Position numbers and translations under genes: made by a program. DNA of 14,723 nt from Pedobacter sp. UBA1654. Lineage in GTDB: Bacteria > Bacteroidota > Bacteroidia > Sphingobacteriales > Sphingobacteriaceae. Below the pieces are notes generated by a model that was not told the DNA's origin, did no database searches, and saw only the letters and a list, made by a program, of their open reading frames with translations. The DNA lies in contig DCLG01000024.1 in the NCBI GenBank assembly GCA_002320935.1, forward strand, positions 452 to 15,174, read 5' to 3'. The first letter of the stretch is position 1; each line of letters opens with the position of its first letter. This document shows positions 6,777 to 14,178 of the stretch, in pieces.

Positions 6777-7670
6777 TCAAATTGTCGGGTACCCTCCAGT
6801 AACCTGAACGGTAGATCCTGTCATGTAACTTGAGTCCTGTGAAGCCAGTAACACGAATGCCGGTGCAAGCTCTACAGGGTGCCCTGCCCGCTTAAGAGGC
6901 ACATCCTGACCGAATGATTCAACCTTCTCCGGTGGCATGGTAGCAGGTATAAGTGGTGTCCAGATCGGTCCGGGCGCAACACAATTGACGCGAATACCTT
7001 TCTCGGCCCAAAGCTGCGCAAGGCTCGCGGTGAAGTTTTGTATTGCTGCCTTTGTTGCGGAGTAAGGGATCAGTTGCGGAGGTGCTTTGTAGGCGTTTAC
7101 GGATGTTGTATTTACGACAGTACTCCCGGGCTTGAGGTGTTGTTCCGCTTCTTTACAAAGGTAAAATAAAGGGTAGATATTCGTTTTGAAAGTCTTATCC
7201 CATTCCTCGCTTGATATATCCTGAAGAGTATCTCTGGACATCTGGAACGCGGCATTGTTAACCAGTACATCGATCTGGCCAAATTCTTCGACGGCTTTCT
7301 GAATGATGTATTTACAATGTGCTTCATCGCTTATATCTCCTGCAACAAGTATTGCCTTACGACCCGCGGCTTCAATATACTTTGCCGTTTCCCGGGCATC
7401 TTCATGTTCATTCAGGTAAGATATCAGGACATCCGCTCCTTCACGGGCAAATGCAATGGCTACCGCCCGGCCAATTCCGGAATCCCCTCCAGTAATGATG
7501 GTTTTTTTTCCAACCAATTTACCGGAGCCCTTATAGCTCTCTTCACCATGATCTGCTTTTGGGTCCATCGGTGCTTCCAGCCCAGGTTCTTCTTGTTGCT
7601 GCCCCTCAAACGGCGGCGTTGGATGCATTTCTAATGGATTCTGTTCTTTATTTAAATTGTTCTGCTCCAT
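6777..7670 (-). CDS. SDR-family NAD(P)-dependent oxidoreductase (general-stress type)
   Basis: A 297-residue short-chain dehydrogenase. A hydrophilic 50-residue N-terminal extension rich in E, P and Q precedes the Rossmann fold. The nucleotide-binding loop is TGGDSGIG (60-67), NNAA is at 138-141, and the catalytic tetrad is N164, S190, Y203 and K207 (YSATK). The C-terminus TGSTVQVTGGYPTI is that of the subgroup including the Bacillus general stress SDR proteins (YhdF/YhxC-like) and E. coli YghA; the extension is also typical of that subgroup. The substrate is not known. It is followed by two DUF421 genes with 6- and 13-base gaps, so a membrane-linked stress role is inferred. The start ATG at 7670 has a poor ribosome site, while a strong one precedes a two-codon ORF upstream. 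Confidence 0.9.
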   Translation of the reverse strand: MEQNNLNKEQNPLEMHPTPPFEGQQQEEPGLEAPMDPKADHGEESYKGSGKLVGKKTIITGGDSGIGRAVAIAFAREGADVLISYLNEHEDARETAKYIEAAGRKAILVAGDISDEAHCKYIIQKAVEEFGQIDVLVNNAAFQMSRDTLQDISSEEWDKTFKTNIYPLFYLCKEAEQHLKPGSTVVNTTSVNAYKAPPQLIPYSATKAAIQNFTASLAQLWAEKGIRVNCVAPGPIWTPLIPATMPPEKVESFGQDVPLKRAGHPVELAPAFVLLASQDSSYMTGSTVQVTGGYPTI

Positions 7671-7691
7671 GATATGACTTTACTTTACCAA

Positions 7692-7716
7692 TTAAACCAT
7701 TGTTTTTTCTCCTTAA
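7692..7716 (-). promoter_or_regulatory. Strong Shine-Dalgarno with a two-codon upstream ORF (Met-Val-stop)
   Basis: On the minus strand, AAGGAG (7714-7709) stands 8 bases before ATG (7700-7698), an ideal distance, but that ATG is followed only by GTT and TAA. The SDR start lies 30 bases further on, in the same frame, behind a second in-frame stop and with only a weak GGTAAAG upstream. Either this is a minimal start-stop element affecting SDR translation, or the strong site simply recruits ribosomes that reinitiate at 7670. Confidence 0.45.
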
Positions 7717-7729
7717 TAAAGATTGACAC

Positions 7730-7755
7730 CAAATAGTTTGGATAAAATTGATCAA
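7730..7755 (-). promoter_or_regulatory. Candidate promoter of the SDR-DUF421 operon
   Basis: On the minus strand TTG (7755-7753) is followed about 17 bases later by TATTTG (7735-7730), which partly fits the Bacteroidota pattern of TTTG and TAnnTTTG. It lies about 60 bases before the SDR start and just upstream of the strong ribosome site. The -7 box lacks the two-base spacer of the consensus, so this is tentative. Confidence 0.3.
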
Positions 7756-7821
7756 TAAGCAGATCGGGTACAATCACTTAAACGCAAGTATATACCACAT
7801 TCTCAAAAGGTTTAAACAAAA

Positions 7822-8739
7822 CTAATGCTTGAGCTTAGCCTGCTGGTCCATTAAAAATGCTTCGAACTCGGCCTTCTCATATGTAGGGCATCCTCCGGGC
7901 TTTGATGTAATAAAAGCGCCCATAGCAACAGCATATTCCAATGATGTTGCAGGATCTTGACGTTGAAGTTTTTGGCTGAGAAAAGCGGCAAGGAAGGAAT
8001 CTCCACTACCAATGGTATCATTTACCTGGATCTTATAGGAAGCGCTGTTTAACATCTCCGTTCGATTATAGTAACTTGCCCCTGCTGCGCCCTTTGTGAT
8101 GAGGATCTCTTCGACGTTAAACGCGTCGAAGAGATAATTTATCCGGTCAGATTCGTCACTAAGATGATCACTGTACCAGCTGCTGATTAGTTCGAGTTCC
8201 GCTGCATTCAACTTCAGCAAATTCGCAGCGCGCAACAATCGATCAATCACTTGCGGATTGTAGTGCGGGTATCGCAAATTCACATCAAAGATTTTGAACG
8301 TGTCATATTCGAGCATTTTCAGGAGGGTCTGGGCGGAAACTTCAGAACGGGATGCCAGACTTCCATATACAAGCGCAGTACTATTTTTCAGCAAAGAATC
8401 ATAAGCGGGTTTCCAGCCGATGAAATCCCAGGCGACAGGGTATACAATATCATAGAGCACTTCATTTTCCTCCGTGATGGTTGCTATAACTTCGCTGGTT
8501 GGCCGACTACCATGAATTTGTATGCCATCTTTAGGAAGCCGCATGCGCTGGATAAAATCGAGCATGGACCTGCCTAAATCATCATTTCCAATACTACTGA
8601 TCAATTGACTATGTATATTCAGTTTTTGCAAGTGATAAGCAACATTCATCGGAGCACCTCCCGGCCTTTTAGCTGTAGGTAAAACATCCCACAGGAGTTC
8701 ACCGAAGCATACCACGGCATTATTGTCTTTATTTTCCAT
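7822..8739 (-). CDS. PfkB-family carbohydrate kinase, probable fructokinase
   Basis: A 305-residue ribokinase-fold (PfkB) kinase that phosphorylates a sugar with ATP in the cytoplasm. It opens with VVCFGELLWDVLPTAKRPGGAPMN, where the GGAPMNVAYHL segment (27-37) binds sugar. FDVNLR (151-156), LKLNAAEL (175-182), TKGAAG (215-220) and the PfkB signature DTIGSGD (241-247) with catalytic D247 follow. The pattern is that of bacterial fructokinases; ribose, tagatose or another ketose is possible. It sits 10 bases after the sugar symporter gene, so the two form an operon for uptake and phosphorylation of one sugar, probably fructose. There is no Shine-Dalgarno before the ATG at 8739, as is common in this phylum, and no clear terminator after the stop. 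Confidence 0.88.
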   Translation of the reverse strand: MENKDNNAVVCFGELLWDVLPTAKRPGGAPMNVAYHLQKLNIHSQLISSIGNDDLGRSMLDFIQRMRLPKDGIQIHGSRPTSEVIATITEENEVLYDIVYPVAWDFIGWKPAYDSLLKNSTALVYGSLASRSEVSAQTLLKMLEYDTFKIFDVNLRYPHYNPQVIDRLLRAANLLKLNAAELELISSWYSDHLSDESDRINYLFDAFNVEEILITKGAAGASYYNRTEMLNSASYKIQVNDTIGSGDSFLAAFLSQKLQRQDPATSLEYAVAMGAFITSKPGGCPTYEKAEFEAFLMDQQAKLKH

Positions 8740-8749
8740 GTGTTAGCGC

Positions 8750-10081
8750 TTAATGTAAAATGATGTTGTCTTCAATTTGTTCCAGAGAACGTCCTTTTGT
8801 CTCCGGCATCCATCGCCATACAAATATCAGTTGCAGTACCATCATTCCTGCAAAGAAGAAAAATGTAGTTGCACCACCGAGGGTTTCTGAAAAATAGGGA
8901 AAACCAAAAGCTATCAATGCTGCCATGACCCAGTGGGTGGAACTACCGAGCGTCTGTCCTTTCGCACGTACTTGATTAGGGAAGATTTCGGAAATAAAAA
9001 CCCAGATTACTGCACCCTGGGAAAAAGCGAAGAATGCAATGAAGATCATCATGTATACGGGAACCGCAAAGCCATTAAAGTTTTCAGTATAAAAGGTATA
9101 TCCAACAAGGAACAAAGAGACGATCAATCCGAAAGAGCCGATCAGCATGAGCTTGCGCCGGCCTACTTGGTCAATAAAGTTTATGGCAATTAAAGTAAAC
9201 GCAAAGTTAATCAGACCAATTCCTACTGTCGAAAGTAAAGAAGAATGTGCACCTAAACCTGCCATTTCAAAGATTCTTGGGGCATAATAGATGATCGCGT
9301 TAATACCTGAAACCTGGTTGAAAAAAGCAAATATCATGGCAAGCATTACGGGCTTTCGGTATTGAACTGAAAATAGGTTGTCACGGCTTTTATTGTCGAT
9401 GCTTACATGAACTGAATTTCTGATCGATATTAGCTCCTGATCACAATTAGCGGGATTGATTATTCTTAAAATTTTTAAAGCGGCGTCTTCCGCACCTTTC
9501 TTCAAAATCAACCAGCGTGGACTTTCTGGTATAAAATAGATTAACGTTAAGAATAGCAGTGATGGAAAAGCCTGTACTCCGAGCATCCATCGCCATGCAT
9601 GCTCTCCTTCTGTTCCGATCAGGTAGTTGGATAAATAGGAGATCAGAATACCAAGTACCACGTTAAACTGAAACAAGCCTACCAACCTACCTCTTTTATC
9701 GGCCGGCGCAATCTCGGAGATATAGATTGGTGCAGTTACGGAAGATATACCCACGCCTAAACCACCTAAAAGCCGGAAAACTAAAAACACGTACCAGTCT
9801 TGTGCCAGGGCGGTTCCCAGTGAAGAAAGCAAATAAGCAAGGGCCACAAAATATAAGGTGTTTTTCCTGCCAAATTGATCCGAAGGCTTTGATCCAATGA
9901 GTGATCCAATTACTGTACCGATTAAGGCTATCGAAATTGTAAGGCCATGCTCAAAGACCGTTAAATTCCAGAACTTTTGAATAGATTTTTCGGCTCCTGA
10001 TATTACAGCAGTATCGAATCCGAACAAAAAACCACCAAGGGCCACAACAATGGACCAGGCGAGTACAGCATGTTTGCTCAT
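8750..10081 (-). CDS. MFS sugar porter (sugar/H+ symporter)
   Basis: A 443-residue, 12-helix major facilitator of the sugar porter family in the inner membrane. Signatures include GGFLFGFDTAVISG (16-29) in helix 1, DQFGRK (68-73) after helix 2, EIAPADKRGRLVGLFQ (123-138), PESPRW (185-190) before the central loop, NQVSGINAIIYY in helix 7, DQVGRRK in the second half and PETKGRSLEQIE at the C-terminus. These are the hallmarks of XylE/GalP/glucose-transporter relatives. The fructokinase gene 10 bases downstream makes fructose the most likely substrate, though xylose, glucose or others cannot be excluded. It is divergently oriented to the EamA gene. No regulator gene or sucrose hydrolase is adjacent. 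Confidence 0.93.
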   Translation of the reverse strand: MSKHAVLAWSIVVALGGFLFGFDTAVISGAEKSIQKFWNLTVFEHGLTISIALIGTVIGSLIGSKPSDQFGRKNTLYFVALAYLLSSLGTALAQDWYVFLVFRLLGGLGVGISSVTAPIYISEIAPADKRGRLVGLFQFNVVLGILISYLSNYLIGTEGEHAWRWMLGVQAFPSLLFLTLIYFIPESPRWLILKKGAEDAALKILRIINPANCDQELISIRNSVHVSIDNKSRDNLFSVQYRKPVMLAMIFAFFNQVSGINAIIYYAPRIFEMAGLGAHSSLLSTVGIGLINFAFTLIAINFIDQVGRRKLMLIGSFGLIVSLFLVGYTFYTENFNGFAVPVYMMIFIAFFAFSQGAVIWVFISEIFPNQVRAKGQTLGSSTHWVMAALIAFGFPYFSETLGGATTFFFFAGMMVLQLIFVWRWMPETKGRSLEQIEDNIILH

Positions 10082-10186
10082 AAGGTTATAAGTTGGTTAG
10101 ATTAATTTTTCTTCCATGAAAATAAGTTAATGTTTGAATGTTACAATCTTTTTTATTTTAAAGATGTTATCTATTAAAAGACTTAT
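10082..10186. promoter_or_regulatory. Divergent intergenic region between sugar porter and EamA genes
   Basis: 105 AT-rich bases that must carry both promoters if each gene has its own. On the plus strand TTTG (10133-10136) is followed after 17 bases by TATTTTA (10154-10160), a partial match to the Bacteroidota -33/-7 pair, about 27 bases before the EamA start. I find no convincing box for the sugar porter. No operator palindrome stands out. Confidence 0.3.
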
Positions 10187-10618
10187 ATGTGGATAATTTG
10201 GGCCTTAGCAGCTGCATGCTCAGCAGCATTGGTGGTGGTACTAACTAAAGCAGGTTTAAAGAATGTAGATTCGAATTTGGCATTTGCCATTCAGGCGGTA
10301 TTTATATTCTGCATAACATGGGGGATTGTGACTTATCAAAACAATTTTTCAGCACTGAAAGATATTGATCAAAAAGCATGGATTCTGCTTATTCTTGCAG
10401 GCATTGCCACCACCCTGTCAACAGTATTCTCTTATAAAGCCCTATCACTTGGCCCTGCAGCATATGTGACTACCGTAGAACGGCTCTCGCTCGTCATTGC
10501 CGTTATCTTGTCCATTATTTTCCTCAAGGAGAAAATGACCTGGCAGTTGGTTGTTGGTGTCACGGTGATGATTGCAGGTGCAGTTTTGATCGCCATGTCA
10601 CAAGCGGCATCCAAGTAG
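10187..10618 (+). CDS. Half-size EamA/DMT-family transporter (single domain)
   Basis: A 143-residue membrane protein with five likely helices at about 2-20, 32-50, 65-81, 90-112 and 119-138. The sequence LSLGPAAYVTTVERLSLVIAVILSIIFLKEKMTWQLVVG is the second-half signature of EamA (drug/metabolite) domains. Most EamA transporters have two such domains in about 300 residues; this one has a single domain, so it would need to pair as a dimer, like the four-helix EmrE proteins. Substrate unknown. It is divergent from the sugar porter and its stop is 17 bases from the end of the convergent acyltransferase gene. No terminator hairpin is visible in that short gap. Confidence 0.85.
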   Translation: MWIIWALAAACSAALVVVLTKAGLKNVDSNLAFAIQAVFIFCITWGIVTYQNNFSALKDIDQKAWILLILAGIATTLSTVFSYKALSLGPAAYVTTVERLSLVIAVILSIIFLKEKMTWQLVVGVTVMIAGAVLIAMSQAASK

Positions 10619-10635
10619 TGTTATGTGTCTTTTTT

Positions 10636-11658
10636 CTAGTATCGGTACAATGGGAAGAAATCGACATCAGTATTTGAATCGATGCCGTTTTCTGATACCA
10701 ACCGATCGTAGCTGGCCTTATCCGCAACGAAACGCCAGCTATTGTAATCGATGAATAACTTTGTGAAGCCTGCTTTCCACTTAAAAAGGTTATCTTCTTT
10801 AAAGTTTAATCCTCCACCAAGGTTTATAAACTCGTAACCCAGACTTCGTCCGATCATACTGAGTTCATCGACAACCAACTTTGGAGGTGATAAACTTAGA
10901 TGTTCAGTTCTGGTGCTCATAAGGTGTAGCTGCATGATCTTATTCGTACAAACTACCAACCCGCCACTTACTATTTCATCATTGAGATATACCAGCATTA
11001 GTTTACTTATGTACTCAGTAGACGCCAGTAGCTGTTCAAAGTATGCAGTTGTAAAAAGGTAGTAATCCGCAGCGCCGACACGCTTCATATTCTCTGAATA
11101 GATCTCGGCGTATGTTCTAATCGCCTCGGGTGAATCAGACTCCTTGACCTCATATCCTTTTTCCCTAAGAATTCGTATTTGCTGACGATAGCTTTTATGG
11201 TATCCTGCACGCTGTTCTTCAATAGGCCTTCGAAGATCAATTGCAACGGTTTTTCCATTTGGAAAAATACCGGGAAAGGCGGACAGCACAAGATGCTGAT
11301 TGAAGAATGGATGTAACCTGGAAAATATCGAGACAATCTTTTCCTGCTTTAACGTATTTAGGAAAGCATCCCTAAAGCGGGAAAAAAAATCCGCATCCTG
11401 GTTATTAAAAGCCCTATCCGATATTGGACCGGTATAACCGTAAACACATGTCAGATCAAAAAGAGCCGTACCTTCAATCTGACGTTTAACAAGGGGAAAC
11501 GCAACGAAATGCTCAGCCTCCTCGTACACATAAAGTCTGGCATTTTCAGGACTATCCAAATTGTGATAGTACCAGGTATGATAAAAATCGTATGCTGCAG
11601 CACGATCTATAAAGCTGGTCCAGGTTAACTTATCTTTGATGGTGTATATAGATAGCAT
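10636..11658 (-). CDS. FemAB/BioF2-like GNAT-fold acyltransferase
   Basis: A 340-residue protein resembling the Acetyltransf_6 (BioF2-like) / FemAB group, which has two linked GNAT folds and moves acyl or aminoacyl groups onto amines. The region around KSYRQQIRILREKGYEV (about 155-171), then AIRTYAEIYSENMKR and the later LVYLNDEIVSGGLVVCTNKIMQLHLMS segment, match the usual order: a basic helix, a second GNAT fold and a core strand. The ending NLGGGLNFKEDNLFKWKAGF resembles the conserved NLGG/FK/K-G-F motif. It starts 7 bases after the aminotransferase-like gene, so one transcript is likely. The natural acceptor could be an amino sugar, peptide or lipid; none is indicated. The family is moderately sure, the function open. 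Confidence 0.7.
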   Translation of the reverse strand: MLSIYTIKDKLTWTSFIDRAAAYDFYHTWYYHNLDSPENARLYVYEEAEHFVAFPLVKRQIEGTALFDLTCVYGYTGPISDRAFNNQDADFFSRFRDAFLNTLKQEKIVSIFSRLHPFFNQHLVLSAFPGIFPNGKTVAIDLRRPIEEQRAGYHKSYRQQIRILREKGYEVKESDSPEAIRTYAEIYSENMKRVGAADYYLFTTAYFEQLLASTEYISKLMLVYLNDEIVSGGLVVCTNKIMQLHLMSTRTEHLSLSPPKLVVDELSMIGRSLGYEFINLGGGLNFKEDNLFKWKAGFTKLFIDYNSWRFVADKASYDRLVSENGIDSNTDVDFFPLYRY

Positions 11659-11665
11659 ATGCAGA

Positions 11666-12646
11666 TTAATTCTCTGATATCAGGCTTTTTACGATATCAA
11701 CCATGTACTTCATGTCTTCCAGATCGTAACGTTGATCAATTGGAAGAGATACCACATTCTGTGCGAGTTGGAATTCCATAGAATCAGGCAGGGTCCAGTC
11801 GAAAACATTTGGCCAGTAGGTCGCCACAAAGATTTTCCGCTCGATCAGACGTGCTTTCAGATCAGCCTGTTTGATAAACAAAGGATAAACCATAGGCGTG
11901 TCCTCAGATGAACACTTAATTTCGAAAAGGTTGTATTCCGATAGCTGCTCGTGTAGAAAGCTAAAATTTTCTCGTCGCTTCGTTGCACAATGTTCATAGT
12001 CCACTGCAGCTAATAGCCGTTGAGTGAATTTAGACATCTCTTTAATCTCGTTGTCAATAAGAACATCATTGTTCCGGACGTAGTCAGGATAACCAGCCTC
12101 AATATTGACGTCTAAAGCTTTCACCAAGTGAGACACGCGGTCTGTAGAGGTGTCTGTGACGAGCTTCAACCGCTTTGCTGCTGTTGTATACAAATAGGCG
12201 CCGTCGGGAACACCGAAAAATTTACGGCAGGAATAAAACGTATCCACTCCAGGTAGCGGTTTAGCATAAAACGCCTGCGCATTATCGATAATCAGGTTTT
12301 TCTGTGTTTTACTAAGCTGAGCCACCATTTCAGTCTTAATGCCGAAATAATTCGTATAAAGCATGCAGGAAGTATCATCAACTTCAAAGTCGATGATAGG
12401 GTCCATATTTTCGTCAATCTTGTAAAAGTGGTAATAAAGCTGTAATCGCTTTATTGGTTCCAACAGAACCTCACAGGTGAAGTAAGGCAGGTATATAGTT
12501 GTATAGCCTTTTGTTACGAGAACATATTCAAGACTATTTCGTGCGGTATTAAGCTGAATTAAATCAGGATAGTATGGCTTTCCTTCTGGAAGCTGAAGGC
12601 CCATATATCCCCCAAGGGTTCTAACAGGATTTTTATTAGTCGGCAT
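11666..12646 (-). CDS. DegT/DnrJ-like PLP-dependent enzyme (aminotransferase fold)
   Basis: A 326-residue protein with the fold-type I PLP pattern of the DegT/DnrJ/EryC1/StrS group. LNTARNSLEYVL (32-43) takes the place of the phosphate-binding loop. IIDNAQAF (119-126) gives D121, expected to contact the PLP ring nitrogen, and DTFYSCRKFFGVPDGAYL (135-152) holds the likely Schiff-base lysine K142. It is shorter than the usual 370-400 residues and its motifs are divergent, so a sugar aminotransferase, a related PLP enzyme or a remodelled binding protein are all possible. Its stop is 7 bases before the acyltransferase gene, suggesting sequential transamination and N-acylation of one substrate. 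No glycosyltransferases or sugar-nucleotide genes are nearby. A TATAATTT element about 30 bases upstream of the start could be its promoter. Confidence 0.72.
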   Translation of the reverse strand: MPTNKNPVRTLGGYMGLQLPEGKPYYPDLIQLNTARNSLEYVLVTKGYTTIYLPYFTCEVLLEPIKRLQLYYHFYKIDENMDPIIDFEVDDTSCMLYTNYFGIKTEMVAQLSKTQKNLIIDNAQAFYAKPLPGVDTFYSCRKFFGVPDGAYLYTTAAKRLKLVTDTSTDRVSHLVKALDVNIEAGYPDYVRNNDVLIDNEIKEMSKFTQRLLAAVDYEHCATKRRENFSFLHEQLSEYNLFEIKCSSEDTPMVYPLFIKQADLKARLIERKIFVATYWPNVFDWTLPDSMEFQLAQNVVSLPIDQRYDLEDMKYMVDIVKSLISEN

Positions 12647-12709
12647 AGTAAAGTCTCGAGAGCACGTTAAATTTAGAAAAATTATATCAGATTGAAGCCA
12701 TTTACAGTT

Positions 12710-13170
12710 TTATTCATTGATTAGAATGATTTTCCCAATGTGCATACTACTTTCCATAAGCTCATGTGCGGCAGCAGCCTCCGCAAATGGAAATGTCTTG
12801 TAGACCATTGGTTTAAACGTCCCTGCCTCAATAACAGGCCATACAAACCTTTCAATCTCCTGCGCAAGTGCAATTTTGAAGCCAGAATCCCTTACTCGCA
12901 GTTTGCTGCCTGTAATATTGATCCGCTTCTGCATCACCTTCCAAAAGTTGAGATCTACCTGACTGCCTTTCATGGCATTAATGTATACCAGGCGGCCATC
13001 TGGCTTAAGCAGATCTATGTTCTTGTGAAAATACTCAGCACCAATCATATCCAAAACTACATCTTCACTATCAGGGCCAAGTTCCGCATCTAAATGCTGG
13101 GTTTTATAATTGATATACCGGTTGGCCCCCAGCTTGACGCAAGCGGCTCCTTTGTCTTCACTGCCTTCAT
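12710..13170 (-). pseudogene. 5'-truncated quinone oxidoreductase (MDR superfamily) C-terminal fragment
   Basis: From about 13165 to the TAA at 12710 the reading GSEDKGAACVKLGANRYINY and onward matches the second half of PIG3-type NAD(P)H quinone oxidoreductases (about 325 residues), including VVLDMIGAEYF, DGRLVYI and the end MHIGKIILINE. The N-terminal catalytic domain and the NADPH loop (GGxxGxG) that should precede it are missing. The open frame continues only 17 codons upstream with no family match, to a TTG at 13216. An ATG at 13170 (ATGAAGGCA, the usual MKA start of such enzymes) sits in another frame immediately before the fragment, as if a deletion joined codon 3 to about codon 165. 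It has no plausible start, so it is probably not functional. Confidence 0.75.
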
Positions 13171-13294
13171 GTCGTTGTTTTTGGTATAAACTCCCGCAAC
13201 AGACGGATAGTTTCAACCAAGCAATATTGTTCGTTTTAAACTAACTTTTAAAACTTCAATTTGTATTAACTGTTATACCTAAAATTTTCAAACC

Positions 13295-13522
13295 ATGGGA
13301 GAAGAACAGAACACAAAGGAACAAGCCCGGGATGGGCATGACAACACCGGAACTCAGGGATATGACTCTCTGCAAGACGCAGGTTATACCGGAACAGGTA
13401 GTGGCCCCAAAAATGCTGAAGGCACCGGAACCGGTAGCTCTTCAGAGAGCTTCCACGATGTACCACCTACAGAGCCTAAGGATATTAGTGACGAAGACCG
13501 GGCACTAGACTCAGGTATTTAA
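13295..13522 (+). CDS. Small disordered Gly/Thr-rich hydrophilic protein, hypothetical
   Basis: A 75-residue protein that I do not recognise. It is acidic, lacks hydrophobic segments and is rich in G, T, S, D and E, so it is probably disordered. The unit TGT(G) recurs at NTGTQGY, YTGTGSG and GTGTGSS, and ACCGGAAC appears three times in the DNA (13346, 13388, 13424), suggesting growth by short duplications. The C-terminus VPPTEPKDISDEDRALDSGI is less repetitive. The start at 13295 follows an A-rich leader without a Shine-Dalgarno. The next gene begins 28 bases after its stop on the same strand. Small hydrophilic proteins of this type often accompany stress genes, but no role is shown here. Confidence 0.6.
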   Translation: MGEEQNTKEQARDGHDNTGTQGYDSLQDAGYTGTGSGPKNAEGTGTGSSSESFHDVPPTEPKDISDEDRALDSGI

Positions 13523-13550
13523 CAAGAAACCATAAAATCAGCCTGCAATC

Positions 13551-14078
13551 ATGAAAGTAGAGCTTAAAAAAGATCACGTGAATCTGCATGTACTGATCGA
13601 GGCTGAGACGTCGAACGTTGTAAAGGGTATTCTGATTTTTTTCAATATTTGCACATTGGCTATTGTCACTGTATCTCTAATCGACTGGTTACTTGCACTA
13701 TTTGTGATTGGCACACTTCTGACCATCCTTTTCGGATGGCTAACACTATGGTATGGCTTTGGGAGAGAAAAATTGATTATCAACACCAAGTCGATCAGCT
13801 ACCAGTATAAATGGGGATTTTATACCACAAAGCTGGAATCACAGCCACTAAGGAAAGCACTTAATATATCATTAGCGCCTTCACGTGAGCGCAATGGCCT
13901 TGAATATTTTAATGTAATTTTTGAAACCTACAACAATCACAATGTTCCTGAAGAGATTTACAGAACTTCTCTTGCAATAAACAGGGCGGAATTCGCTTTA
14001 CTCAAGCGTTCGGTGCGCACCTTATACTTTGAAAAGGTGGATCCAGATTACTTTAAACAACCTTATATTCTGAATTGA
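13551..14078 (+). CDS. Two-helix membrane protein of unknown function
   Basis: A 175-residue protein without a family I can name. Two adjacent hydrophobic helices (about 24-44 and 47-69) form a hairpin with both ends on the same side, preceded by a short charged N-terminus. From residue 71 a soluble domain begins with GREKLIINTKSISYQYKWGF, a layout (helix hairpin then beta-rich domain) seen in bacterial PH-like membrane proteins; that comparison is tentative. It ends FKQPYILN. It is 28 bases after the small Gly/Thr-rich gene, so they may be co-transcribed. No ribosome site is apparent before the ATG at 13551. Confidence 0.7.
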   Translation: MKVELKKDHVNLHVLIEAETSNVVKGILIFFNICTLAIVTVSLIDWLLALFVIGTLLTILFGWLTLWYGFGREKLIINTKSISYQYKWGFYTTKLESQPLRKALNISLAPSRERNGLEYFNVIFETYNNHNVPEEIYRTSLAINRAEFALLKRSVRTLYFEKVDPDYFKQPYILN

Positions 14079-14106
14079 CCGGGAGCTGGGAAAAGAGGCT
14101 ATGCAG

Positions 14107-14158
14107 TTGTTTTATAAACAAGATTAGCATTGTGCTTGTTAGCTATCTAAATGCTAAC
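14107..14158 (+). promoter_or_regulatory. Overlapping hairpins in the leader of the DUF4142 gene
   Basis: TTGTTT (14107-14112) can pair with AAACAA (14116-14121). TTAGCAT (14124-14130) can pair with ATGCTAA (14151-14157), but the same right arm can instead pair as GCTAAC (14153-14158) with GTTAGC (14138-14143), so the last two folds exclude each other. They end 20 bases before the DUF4142 start. No T run follows, which argues against a plain terminator. An operator for a DNA-binding protein is also possible. Confidence 0.35.
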
Positions 14159-14178
14159 CAAAACTTAAATCGATTATT

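Noticed and set aside
10619..10635. Possible shared terminator between the convergent EamA and acyltransferase genes
   Set aside because: There is a T run (CTTTTTTC) but no stem before it in either direction.
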